A stretch of DNA of 64,000 bases from Deinandra increscens subsp. villosa (Eukaryota; Streptophyta; Magnoliopsida; Asterales; Asteraceae). Below the pieces are notes generated by a model. It saw nothing but the letters and a program-made list of their open reading frames with translations, ran no database searches and was not told the DNA's origin. The stretch lies in contig JBCNJP010000006.1 of the NCBI GenBank assembly GCA_039602395.1, positions 50,185,502-50,249,501 of the forward strand, in the 5' to 3' direction. Both the position numbers and the translations under genes were made by a program. Below, one piece after another: positions 10,114 to 20,866 of this stretch (position 1 is the stretch's first letter; the number at the start of each line of letters is the position of its first letter).

Positions 10114-11949
10114 GGTATTCACGTTGACCCAGCCAAGATCGAGGCCATTAAAAGTTGGCCTACTCCTAGAGCTCCTACGGAAATTCGCCAATTCCTATGT
10201 TTAGCGGGTTACTACCGTCGTTTTATAAAGGGATTTTCTCAGTTAGCTCACCCATTGACTGCTCTTACGCACAAAGGGGTTCAATACAGATGGGGTGACA
10301 AGGAAGAGGCAGCCTTCCAAGCTTTGAAAGAGAAACTTTGTACTGCACCTATATTATCTTTACCTGATGGGATTGACGACTTCGAGGTCTATTGTGACGC
10401 GTCAATCCAGGGACTCGGATGTGTTTTGATGCAAAGAGGTAAAGTTATCGCATACGGGTCAAGGCAACTAAAGTCCAATGAGAAGAATTACACAACTTAT
10501 GACTTAGAGTTGGGCGCTGTTGTATTTGCCTTGAAATTTTGGAGACACTACTTATACGGTACCAAGTGTACGATATTCACTGATCACAAGAGCCTCCAAC
10601 ACATATTTGAACAGAAGGAACTCAACATGAGACAACGTAGGTGGGTCGAATTGCTAAACGACTACGACCTTGCAATAAAGTATCATCCAGGCAAGGCCAA
10701 CGTGGTGGCCGATGCCTTGAGTAGAAAGGAACATGTTAAACCTAGAAGGGTTCGAGCTCTTCAATTAACAATCCATACGGGGTTACCAGATAGACTCCGG
10801 GATGCTCAGAAAGAGGCCCTAAAGGAGGAAAATTTCGGGTCTGAATCATTACGTGACATATATGGAACTTCTGAAGTTAAGTCTGATGGACTTCGTTATT
10901 ACAATGACCGTATATGGGTACCTTTTCATGGAAATCTTAGAGAACTGGTGATGGACGAGGCTCACAAGTCTCGTTATTCGATCCATCCAGGTTCTGACAA
11001 AATGTATCAAGACCTAAAGGGACTATATTGGTGGCCTAATATGAAAGTTGATATCGCTAGATATGTCAGCAAGTGCTTGACATGTGCGAAGGTCAAAACG
11101 GAACATCGAAAGCCAGCAGGATTACTGCAACAACCTAAAATTCCCGAATGGAAATGGGAAGAAATCTCGATGGATTTCATCACGGGATTGCCCCGTTCTT
11201 CTGGCGGTAACGATATGATTTGGGTTATCGTTGATCGGTTAACAAAATCCGCTCATTTCCTAGCTATCAAGGAAAGTGACAAAACAGACAAACTTGCAAA
11301 AATTTACCTCAAGGAGATTGTCAAGTTTCACGGAGTGCCTCTATCCATTATCTCTGACCGAGACCCTATATTTACTTCAAATTTTAGGATATCCTTACAA
11401 GAGGCGATGGGCACTCGCTTAGATATGAGTACCGCGTATCATCCTCAAACTGATGGGCAGACTGAACGTACCATCCAAACTCTCGAGGATATGCTTAGAG
11501 CATGTGTGCTCGACTTCGGGAAAAATTGGGAAACACATTTACCGCTGGTAGAATTCTCCTATAATAACAGTTACCATACCAGTATTGGAGCCGCTCCATT
11601 TGAGGCTCTTTACGGACGAAAATGCAGATCGCCGGTCTGTTGGGCTGAGGTCGGTGAGAGCCAACTCACTGGACCTGAATTAGTACACGAGACCACTGAA
11701 AGAATCGTGCAGATCAGAAACCGCATGAAAGCGGCAAGAGATAGACAAAAGAGTTATGCGGATAAACGCCGAAGGCCTTTGGAATTTAAAGTCGGCGACA
11801 AAGTACTATTGAAAGTTTCGCCTTGGAAAGGCGTCGTACGCTTTGGCAAGCGCGGGAAGTTAAATCCCCGCTATGTAGGACCATTCGAGATCACCGAAAC
11901 TATTGGTCCGGTGGCTTACCGTTTAAACTTACCTCCTGAACTCCTGAAT
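10114..11949 (+). pseudogene. pol: G1 pol part 2: RNase H and integrase
   Basis: This continues pol in a shifted frame. RNase H is seen in FEVYCDASIQGLGCVLMQ, DLELGAVVFALKFWRHYLYG and the end VADALSRK. The integrase has an HHCC zinc domain (HKSRYSIHPG ... CLTCAKVK), then the catalytic core with MDFITGLP, ISDRDPIF and GQTERTIQT supplying D, D and E, and the GKVGDKVLLKVSPWKG-type C-terminal GPY/F region. Integrase inserts the cDNA with 5-bp duplications, as seen around this element. The frame stops at 11950 because an 8-bp tandem duplication (CTCCTGAA twice, 11933-11948) shifts it. Confidence 0.85.
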
Positions 11950-12224
11950 TAGATGGAGTGCACAACGTGTTTCACGTTTTGAACCTGAGAAAGTGTTTAG
12001 CAGACGACACTCTCATAGTTCCAGTAGAAGAACTGCAAATCGATGAACAACTGCGATTTATCGAACAACCCGTGGAAATCATGGGCCGTGAGGAGAAAAT
12101 CTTGAAACGAAGTAAAATTCCCATCGTCAAAGTGAGATGGCAATCTAAACGTGGACCAGAGTTCACGTGGGAACGTGAAGATCAGATGAGAAAGAAATAT
12201 CCTCACCTATTTGATCAAGCGTAA
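11949..12224 (+). pseudogene. pol: G1 pol part 3: integrase C-terminus with chromodomain-like tail
   Basis: This is the third frame of the broken pol. It reads VHNVFHVLNLRKCL, then a tail with KVRWQSKRGPEFTWEREDQM and KYPHLF, a form common at the end of Tekay-type integrases where the chromodomain lies. Chromodomains steer integration to marked chromatin. The frame ends 150 bases before the 3' LTR. Confidence 0.8.
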
Positions 12225-12247
12225 ACATCTAATCAAGGTACGAGTTA

Positions 12248-12377
12248 AATTTTGGGACAAAATTTCCTTAACAAGGGGATGATGTAGCAACCCTAAAAAT
12301 TTTCTTTTCCTTCCGCAGAAACCGTAACGACTTAAGATAATTTTCGGGACGAAAATTCCTTAACAAGGGGATGATGT
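12248..12377 (+). repeat. Duplicated polypurine-tract / LTR-start region of G1
   Basis: Copy 1 (12248-12285) and copy 2 (12339-12377) share AATTTT(C)GGGAC(A/G)AAA followed by CCTTAACAAGGGGATGATGT. The second is the working polypurine tract (AACAAGGGGATGA) at the 3' LTR. The first is followed by TGTAGCAACCC, which looks like the first bases of another LTR. Thus a relic junction of a related element, or a slipped copy, lies just upstream of the real one. Confidence 0.7.
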
Positions 12378-12605
12378 GACAACCGGCAATTTCCCAGGTT
12401 AACCCCGTTAATAACTTGTGTTATATTTCGATAACGTCCGTCACTTTGGTTAACTAGAATAGTTACACGAACATCGCACATGAGTCTAGACGTCGGTTAA
12501 CTTACTTGAATAATTATATTTTATGATTTTATGTAAATCATATTTTATGATTTCACGAAAATGTTTTGTCATTTTATGTGGCAATTATATTTATTAATTT
12601 CACGT

Positions 12606-12658
<53 letters not shown>

Positions 12659-13471
12659 GCGCGTCGTTTTATGATTTTATGTGATGATGTGTTGCGTAAA
12701 ATTACGCGAAGCGTTTCTATATTTTTATAGGAACTTAAAAATGTATAGTTATTGAGTTATAACTATGATTTTATGCGAAGCATACGTAGATTATATTTTT
12801 ATAAAATTTCGTTCGTTAAATATGTTTTGGCATACACTCGAATATTCACCGTCAAGTTATCTCCGTTATAGAGTTTGTTAATAGTTCTAAACCTTGAGGG
12901 ACCACTCTTGCTATTTCTAAAACTTATTTCTATTAAATAAAACCTTGAGGGGCTAACTCCGCAATTATTTAAACATGACCACCTCATGTGTAAATGATCG
13001 AGGGACTATCCTTGCCAATTCGGTAAAGTTTAATTGTGTATGTGTTGTAACCGTCGACGATGACCATCGTATTTCCCGCGACCATCGTAGTTCCGAAACC
13101 GGTGAATTCACAACAGCATTCAAGTCCTGTTAATTCTCCATCGGTTACAACCTTAATGAATCAAACACTCATTGAACCTAGCAGTCTCATCATTTGATCA
13201 CTCCACCCTCAATCAGTATCTCTCTCGTATCCGGTTCCTCAAAGAAAGAAAAAAAAATTTTAAACTTCCGGCGAAGGGATTTCCGGTCACTGATCTTCAG
13301 TTCTGCTCCGGTTCGTTGCTTCTATAACATCAGTGGAGTTGCATCGTGAAACAACCTTGGGTACGGCAGCAGCAGCAGTCAAACGTCACGGGCATCGGAT
13401 CGGTCGAGATCGAGTGTTTTGAGTTCGCGTTCGAGACCGGGTTTCATTTCGGTCGTCACTAACACGCGAGG
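12375..13471 (+). repeat. G1 3' LTR, first part
   Basis: It starts TGTGACAACC after the polypurine tract and runs colinear with 3332-4436 of the 5' LTR until G2 enters at 13472. The last five bases (13467-13471, CGAGG) are the target duplication of G2. Confidence 0.95.
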
Positions 13472-15874
13472 TGTAACACCCCAAAATCTAAAGGTAATAA
13501 ATATATATGTTTTTATATGTGAGAATATGTGTCGTATATGTGTTTATGTGATTAACATGTTAATATGTTAAGAAATGCGTAACAATAAACTATGCATAAG
13601 GTAAGTGTTTATCGGGTTAGATTATTAAGAAAAATTACATGTTTATATAAATATATGTTATTTGAAGGATTAGTCACCATGCTAGGTGTCAATTCTCATG
13701 ATTAGTCACCATGCTAGGTGTCAATTCTCATGCTTAGTCACTAGGACACTTGTAAGAAGCATGTGAGACACTCTTAGCTATAAATAGACCATGGATCCAT
13801 CCATTTTTCCTTGCTAATTCACCTAAAATCAATCTAAAACCTCTAAGAAACCTCAAGAACACCAAGAACACTCTAGCTTGCATTTTTGAAGATTCAAAGG
13901 GAATTAGGAGCCCATCTTCTGGAATAGATCAATTTAAGGTATGTTTAACATAAGCCTTCAATTAGTTTCATGATTCATAACACTTAGATATGCCTTTTAA
14001 GAATAATGCAAGATTAAGGTTCTTGAACATGTTTTGTTGAGATTGGGAGTTCTAGTGGGAATCATGGGTTGAAATTTGGTATGAGCCTTAGAATAAACAT
14101 GTTTTAAGAAAGCCTTAAGATAGTTCATGTTTAAAGCAGGTTTGGTATGGTTTCACCATGTTGGTTTATCAAGAACAAGTAAACCAAGAACAAGAACATA
14201 AACATTGGTGTTTTGATCATAGTAATTCCGCCTCCTGGTCGTGATAACGCCTATACGGTCGGTCATGATCATCACCAAAATAAAACACAAATATGGGTGA
14301 TATCTCATAGTAATCCCGCCTCCTGGTCGTGATAACGCCTATACGGTCGGTCATGAGAATCACTCATCAAGGACATAAAGGCTTGGGCAAGGGTAATGAT
14401 ATTCAACAAAAGAACATAATTATATATATGTACTAAGTATATATAAGTTAAAACATGGGTTTTGATAAAGTATTGAATGTACCGAGTTACTCGGATATCT
14501 AGAAGTTGGTGCGGACTGGAAGGGTGGCGCCTGTACACTGGGGTTTCTGGCATAGTGGCGTTGTCGCATAAATTCCAACTGGGACATGGCATACGCTTCA
14601 CTGGGCGATCTCGGAGTGTGTGTTTACTTATAGGAATGCACCTCTTCATAAGTATCACTAAAATAATATTTTTTTCCCATAAAGGGCAAAACGGTCATTT
14701 CTAACAAATGAATGTTAAACCAACAAGTGGTTGGGTTTGGGTTAAAGGGTTATTCTTAATCACCATTTGTAATCTCTAGGATGTCTTTCTAGGGACATCA
14801 CGTTAAAGCAAGTTAGATTCACGAAGGAATAAGCCAAGTAACTACTTCGCAACCTAATGTGAGTTCTATGAGCCCTGTTTTATATTGCTTAAATGCTTTA
14901 AACTGTTTTGGGCTGATATACATAACGTCTTGTGTAAATACTTTCTACTGTTTATAAAGTATTCATATATGTGACATGTTTACGATGTTACTTGCCTTTA
15001 GTGATTAAGTAATGAAAGGATTAGTGGAAAGTAGGATTACTAGGAAGATGTTTTAAATCAGATGATTAGACGTCTTTAAGAGTAGTAATCCACCAGGGAA
15101 AGTAAGATGTCCATTAACAGGGTTCTATTTAGCTAAGTAGAACATGTTAAGGATGGTAATCAGTAAGGTCACAAGGGTTGTTAAGTATTAAGTAGGGGCT
15201 TCTGAAATAGGGAGTTTTATAGTGTTTTTCCTGAAGTGTCGGCAAATCAGGAATGAAAGACCACTGTCATGTGAGGATCAAATAACACTATTCCCCGAGA
15301 TGGTACTTGAGACGAGAAGTGACAAAAAGATACATTAGGACAGGTTCTTAATGTGAGGCGAAGATGATAAGGTTATAGAAGGCTATTCTATTCACGAGGT
15401 TTATAGAATGATAGGGTAGATGTAATCTACTAAGTATATGGATGATTATGTGTAAACCTATGATACTTTATGCTTAATTGTCTGTTTGCAGAAATGGTTT
15501 GATTGACCCAAATAGTATGTGTTCGAAAGGTAAAGTTTTAAAAACTTAGAACTCACCAGCGTAAGCTGACTTGTTAAGTTATGTATGTTAGATGAGGCTG
15601 GACCATCGGATCGAAAAGGGAAAGCTGAGATGTGAGTAGGAACTAGGGGGCGTACACTATCAAGACAATGTCAAATTATCAAGAGAAGACATTTTCAAAG
15701 ACTGGCATGGAGATATTTTTCTCTTTTGTATTTGTGTCTCTTACTATGTAATGATTGGCATATGAATAAAAGTTTTTATTTCCGCTGCTTTAGTTATCTC
15801 TGTTGTACCTTGTGTTCATGAGTAAATCCGATGCGTGACCGCTCCTAGGGCCAAGTCTGGGAGTGGGCGTCACA
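13472..15874 (+). repeat. G2 5' LTR
   Basis: It runs TGTAACACC...GTCACA. Inside are a tandem 31-bp repeat (about 13672-13735), a TATA box TATAAATAG (13779-13787), a two-unit hairpin array (14205-14367), a GC-rich island (14495-14650) that is shared with the G3 LTR, and the GAACTCACC hairpin (15549-15570). The AAGGTGAGT motif seen in the 3' copy (22245) is AATGTGAGT here (near 14856), so the donor-like GG is lost in this copy. Confidence 0.95.
14205..14367 (+). repeat. Two hairpin units with a shared 44-base core, G2 LTR
   Basis: Cores 14221-14264 and 14309-14352 differ at one base. Unit 1 is enclosed by TTGGTG....GATCAT (14205-14220) and ATGATC..CACCAA (14265-14278), fully complementary outside the internal loop. 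Unit 2 is enclosed by ATGGGTGATATCTCAT (14293-14308) and ATGAGAATCACTCAT (14353-14367), pairing over 15 bp with one bulge. Outside the CAT/ATG next to the core the arms differ between units but pair within each. The 3' LTR repeats this at about 21599-21766. Confidence 0.75.
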
Positions 15875-15877
15875 AGT

Positions 15878-15890
15878 TGGTATCAGAGCC
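15878..15890 (+). promoter_or_regulatory. G2 primer binding site (tRNA-iMet)
   Basis: TGGTATCAGAGCC lies three bases after the G2 5' LTR. Confidence 0.92.
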
Positions 15891-16353
15891 TTGGTTTAAG
15901 AGATTTAGATACTATTGCGGTGTCTAGACTTAAACTAGGACTCTGGGAAGGCCAAGTAAGATGAGACAAATTCCAGTATTGATAGTTATGCACATAGGTA
16001 GAACGTTGCATTAGGAACATAATAGACGGAATTTAGAGTATATGGGTATGGGAAATACCCAATTGCAATTAGCTACTGCAATTTGGTATTAACTATATAA
16101 GTATATCTTAAATACTGGTTATTATGAGGCCAAGTGCGAGATAATTCATTTGACGATAGGATACGTTGTCAATTGAAGTAGGAACTTAGGATGGGGACAC
16201 TAAGAATGCATGTGAATTGGTGTAGCTAAGTTTTGAAGACATCATATATAAATAAACGTATTGACGTCTGCGCTTATCTGTCTATCATGTATTCAAAACT
16301 TGGAAACTCTACGTCACATAAATTCTAAAATGTCACTCATCTTAATGTAGGAA
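15891..16353 (+). other. G2 leader, non-coding
   Basis: This is the 463-base leader between primer site and gag ATG, AT-rich, with no long frame. I see no clear motif beyond ordinary leader sequence. Confidence 0.6.
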
Positions 16354-19071
16354 ATGGCTAGAGGAAGTCATAGCAATGACGGTAGAATAGTTAGAAGAAC
16401 CACTCGTGCAAATCCCGAGCCTGAGAGTAACGGTGGAGCTAGTATGTTTACTAGTGAGCAAGTAGCAGCTATTGTCGCTCAAGCAATAGCTCAGTTCCAA
16501 GGAGGCGCCGGTAGAGCCAACGGAGCTGGGGGAGGAGGAAACAACAACGGGAATATTGGCGGAGGAGACAACTCCAGAGATAGGAGGGAAGAACAAGGAA
16601 GTCAAGGTTGTTCTTTCAAATCATTCAGCGGATGTAGACCCCCAACCTTCGAAGGGAAGAGAGATGCGGTTACAACCGTACGATGGATACGGGAAATGGA
16701 AGCAACAATCGACATTAGCGAGTGTCGAGAGGACCAAGTGGTAAAGTATGTATCACACTTCTTCGTGGGAGACGCATTATTTTGGTGGGACTCCGTTAAG
16801 CAGTCCCGAGGAAGTGAAGCCATTACCGCTATGAGATGGAACGATCTAAAAGAGATCGTGATGAGCAAGTTTTGCCCAAGGCACGAGCTAGATAAGATTG
16901 AGATGAACTTTCTTAGGTTAGAGGCGGGCAACATGACTCATCAAGAGTTTACTAGCAAATTCGACCAGATGGCGAGATTGGTGCCAAGGCTGGTTACCCC
17001 CGAGGAAGAAAAGATAAAGAGGTATGTCCAGGCCCTTCCACCAGAGGTAAGGAAGATTGTGAAGCCTCACGCTCCTAAGACCTACCAGGAAGCTATCAAC
17101 CTCAGTGCTACTCTTTATGAGGAAGAGTATGGAGATGAAGGTAGACCAGGGGAGCAAAAGAGGAAGTGGTCTGAGGAAGGTTCGAAAAAAAGAAATAGTA
17201 GTCACTTCAAGAAGTCAAAGAATGGTTCGAAGGGAAGCAAGTCTTTATGCCCCATGTGTAACAAAACCCACTCTGGAGAATGCAGGTCAGGTTCAACTGG
17301 TTGCTATAAGTGTGGGAAGGAAGGTCACTATGCTAACCGTTGCCCTGACCAGAGGAAGTGTTTTGAGTGTGGAAGCCCCGATCATATCAGGACAAACTGC
17401 CCCAAGTTGGTGAAGAATTCAGAACCACCAAAGGCGAAAGAGGCTCCAAAGGCAACGGGTAGAGCTTATACCCTGACTACCACCGAAGCCAAGATAACAC
17501 CCGATGTAGTTTCAGGTACGTTTCTCGTTAATAATGTGCCGGCTTCTATGTTATTTGACTCTGGTGCTAGTAGGAGCTTTGTTTCGCATAAATTCTGTGA
17601 GCTTTTTGATAGACCAACTGTTAGGGCTAATAGATCATTCGAGGTCGAGATTGCCTCAGGGAAAAGTATTAGGATTACCGAGGTAGTAGATAACTACTTA
17701 ATAGAGTTAGAAGGGTACAAACTACCTATTAAGTTATTCCCTATGACGTTAGGAGGTTTCGATGTGGTATTAGGAATTGAATGGCTTGCAAAGTACGATG
17801 CACAGATTATCTGTAATCAAAAGAAGGTTCAACTTCGAGTGCCAACTGGGCAAATCATATCCATTTATGGAGATCGTGATAGCTCAGCAGTAAAGATCAT
17901 TTCAATGATCAAGGCGCAGAAGTTCATAAGTAAAGGATGCAAGGCATACCTTGCTTATGCTATTGACTCAAGAATAAAGACTAAGGAGCTAAAAGATGTG
18001 CCGGTAGTATGCCAATTTCCAGACGTGTTTCCAGAAGAACTACCTGGCATCCCTCCCGATCGAGAGATAAAGTTTAGGATCGACTTAGTGCCAGGAGCCC
18101 AACCCGTAGCGAAGTCACCTTATAGGTTAGCTCCATCAGAGATGAAAGAGTTGATGTCACAATTAGAAGACTTGCTTGACAAAGGGTTTATAAGGCCAAG
18201 CATCTCACCTTGGGGTGCTCCAGTGCTTTTTGTCAGAAAGAAGGATGGAAGCATGAGAATGTGCATCGACTATAGGGATCTAAATAAGTTAACCATTAAG
18301 AATAGATATCCTTTGCCTAGGATCGAAGATTTATTCGACCAGCTACGAGGAGCAAGTTGGTTCTCTAAGATAGATCTAAGGTCAGGGTATCATCAGCTTA
18401 AGATTAGGGATGAAGATATCGAAAAGACAGCTTTTCTCACGCGTTATGGTCATTATGAATTTCTGGTAATTTCATCTGGGTTGACCAATGCCCCTGCAGC
18501 TTTCATGGATCTCATGAATAGAGTGTGTCGACCTATGTTGGACCGATTTGTAATTGTGTTCATAGATGACATTTTAATTTATTCCAGGAATGAGCAGGAT
18601 CACGCGATGCATTTAAAAGAGGTTCTAGAGACCTTAAGGAAGGAAAAGCTATATGCCAAGTTTTCAAAATGTGCATTTTGGCTTAAGGAAGTCCAGTTCC
18701 TTGGTCATGTGATAAACACGGATGGCATCCTTGTAGATCCAGCAAAGATTGAGACGATAATGAGTTGGAAGCCACCTAAGACGCCTTCAGAGATTCGTAG
18801 TTTCTTAGGACTTGCCGGCTATTATCGTAGATTTATTCAAGACTTTTCGAGGATTGCAACGCCACTGACTAAGCTAACCAAGAAGGACACTAAGTTCTTA
18901 TGGGGACCTAGTCAGCAGAGTGCGTTTGAGGAGTTAAAAGCCAGATTGACTCAGGCACCGGTATTATCCTTACCAGATGGGTCTGATGATTTGGTAGTAT
19001 ACTCTGATGCTTCTTATCAAGGCTTAGGTTGTGTTTTGATGCAGCGGGGCAAAGTCATTGCCTACGCATGA
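16354..19071 (+). pseudogene. gag-pol: G2 gag-protease-RT-RNase H (single frame, 905 codons)
   Basis: Gag starts MARGSHSNDGR at 16354, with a Retrotrans_gag domain (ALFWWDSVKQ, DLKEIVMSKFCPRHELDKIE). Three zinc modules follow at about residues 298-350 (CPMCNKTHSGEC, CYKCGKEGHYANRC, CFECGSPDHIRTNC). The protease has LFDSGASRSFVS. The RT has YPLPRIEDLFDQL, SKIDLRSGYHQL and VFIDDILIYS; the usually invariant MPFGLTN is ISSGLTN here, a likely damaging change. RNase H begins YSDASYQGLGCVLMQ and is cut by TGA at 19069-19071 where relatives read a sense codon of the ASRQL motif. Gag and pol are fused without a stop, unlike the present state of G1. Confidence 0.9.
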
Positions 19072-19828
19072 TGGCAACTAAAACCTCATGAGACAAACTA
19101 TCCAACTCATGACTTAGAGTTGGCGGCCGTTGTGTTTGCTCTCAAGATATGGAGGCATTATTTGTACGGGGTAAAGTGTACCCTCTACACTGATCATAAG
19201 AGTTTAAGGTACTTCTTCGAGCAAAAGGATCTTAATATGAGGCAGCGTAGATGGTTAGAGTTGATCAAGGATTACGACTGTGAGATTATGTATCACCCAG
19301 GTAAGGCCAACATAGTGGCCAATGCTTTGAGAAGAAAGGAGGATCATCCTCCAATCAGGGTGAAGTCATATACGTTAGTCGTTACTCCTGATTTTCTAGT
19401 CCAACTTCGAAGAGATCAGTACGAGGCATTGAAGGACGAGAACGTCAAGAAGGAAAGGATGGTAGGACAAGTTGGAAGCTTAGTAGAAAACGAGTTTGGA
19501 GTTAAGACTAGGTACGGTCGAATGTGGGTACCGCTTTTAGGTGAGATTCGCGGTAAGATCTTAGATGAAGCTCATAAGTCACGCTATTCAATTCATCCTG
19601 GTGCGACCAAGATGTACCAAGACTTAAAACGAGACTATTGGTGGCCGGGTATGAAGTTTAATGTCATGCAATATGTGAATAGGTGTTTGACTTGCGTAAA
19701 GGTTAAAGCTGAGCATCAAAAGCCTTATGGAAAGCTTCAACCTTTGAAGATTCCTGAATGGAAGTGGGAACATATCACGATGGACTTCATAACCAAGCTA
19801 CCCAAAACAACTAAAGGTTATGACACCT
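19072..19828 (+). pseudogene. pol: G2 RNase H end and integrase N-terminus
   Basis: The frame is the same as before the TGA: HDLELAAVVFALKIWRHYLYG, then the integrase HHCC domain (HKSRYSIHPG ... CLTCVKVK) and MDFITKLPKTTKGYDT. The RNase H terminal motif reads IVANALRRK where relatives have VADALSRK, so an acidic active-site residue is replaced by Asn. A single extra base near 19827 breaks the frame just before the WVIVDRLTKSA block. Confidence 0.85.
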
Positions 19829-20303
19829 ATCTGGGTGATAGTGGACAGGCTAACAAAGAGTGCCCGTTTCTTACCTATAAAAGAAACACATTCTTCTGAA
19901 GAGTTAGCTACGTTGTTCACAAAGGAGATTATTGCTCAACACGGAGTGCCGGTAACTATTGTTTCTGATAGGGATACGCGGTTCACTTCGCGGTTTTGGA
20001 AGAAATTCCATGAGCAAATGGGGTCAAGATTGCATATTAGCACGGCATATCATCCTCAGACGGATGGAAAAAGTGAGAGGACGATACAAACTTTGGAAGA
20101 TATGTTGTGTGCATGCATTATTGACTTCGGAGGAAGTTGGGATAGTCACCTACACCTGGCAGAGTTAACATACAACAATAGTTATCATGCTAGCATAGGT
20201 ATGCCACCGTTCAAAATGTTGTATGGTAGGAAATGAAGAACTCCAGTGTGTTAGGGTGAAGTAGGCCAGGCGAGAGCTAGGAAGCAAGGATGATGTTTAG
20301 AAC
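19829..20303 (+). pseudogene. pol: G2 integrase catalytic core
   Basis: After the +1 shift it continues WVIVDRLTKSARFLPIKETHSSEEL, with ISDRDTRF-like VSDRDTRFTSRFW and GKSERTIQTLEDM carrying the second Asp and the Glu of the D,D,E triad. The frame reaches LYGRK and then TGA (20234-20236) and TAG (about 20252) where Cys and Trp codons are expected. Confidence 0.85.
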
Positions 20304-20825
20304 ATGGCTCGAAACCTTGATGCGATCAAGGCACGATTAAAGGTTGCTCAAGATCGACAAAAGTCTTATGCAGATAAGAGGAGGAGGCCTATAGAGTTCC
20401 AAGTAGGAGACTTCGTGTTATTAAAAGTGTCTCCATGGAAGAGTATTATTCGCTTTCGCAAGAGGGGCAAGATAGGCCCGAGGTTCGTAGGACCTTTTAG
20501 AATTGCTGAACGTGTAGGAGAAGTTGCTTATCGACTAGATCTACCTGAGGAAATGTCTGGAATTCACCCAACATTCCATGTATCACATTTGAGGAAGTGT
20601 GTCGTGGATGAGTCGCAAATAATACCCTTAGATGAGATAGAAATCGATGACACGTTGTCACTTGTAGAAAGGCCCGTTGCTATTATAGATCGGTATGAGA
20701 AAAAGCTTAGGAATAAGACTATTCCAATGATTAGGGTGCAGTGGATGCACAAGAAGGGTTCTGAGTCTACATGGGAAAGAGAGGACGAGATGCGAAAATC
20801 TCATCCTGAGTTGTTTAGAGTATGA
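20304..20825 (+). pseudogene. pol: G2 integrase C-terminus with chromodomain-like tail
   Basis: It reads RQKSYADKRRRPIEFQVGDFVLLKVSPWKS, RKRGKIGPRFVGPFRI, VAYRLDLPEEMSGIHPTFHVSHLRKC, and ends KVQWMHKKGSESTWEREDEM-type residues and HPELF. It is the natural end of the G2 polyprotein, 41 bases before the 3' LTR. Confidence 0.85.
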
Positions 20826-20850
20826 ACAGGTTTCGAGGACGAAACCTTGT

Positions 20851-20866
20851 TTAAGGAGGGGAGAGT
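20851..20866 (+). promoter_or_regulatory. G2 polypurine tract
   Basis: TTAAGGAGGGGAGAGT abuts the 3' LTR start (20867). The preceding GGTTTCGAGGACGAAACC is a perfect inverted repeat (arms GGTTTCG/CGAAACC) that recurs before the G3 3' LTR (46919-46936). Confidence 0.85.

Noticed and set aside
10106..10120. Programmed -1 frameshift at an A-rich site in G1 pol
   Set aside because: It lies inside the RT-RNase H connection, where the polyprotein must be continuous; G2 has no shift there. A 2-base insertion is simpler.
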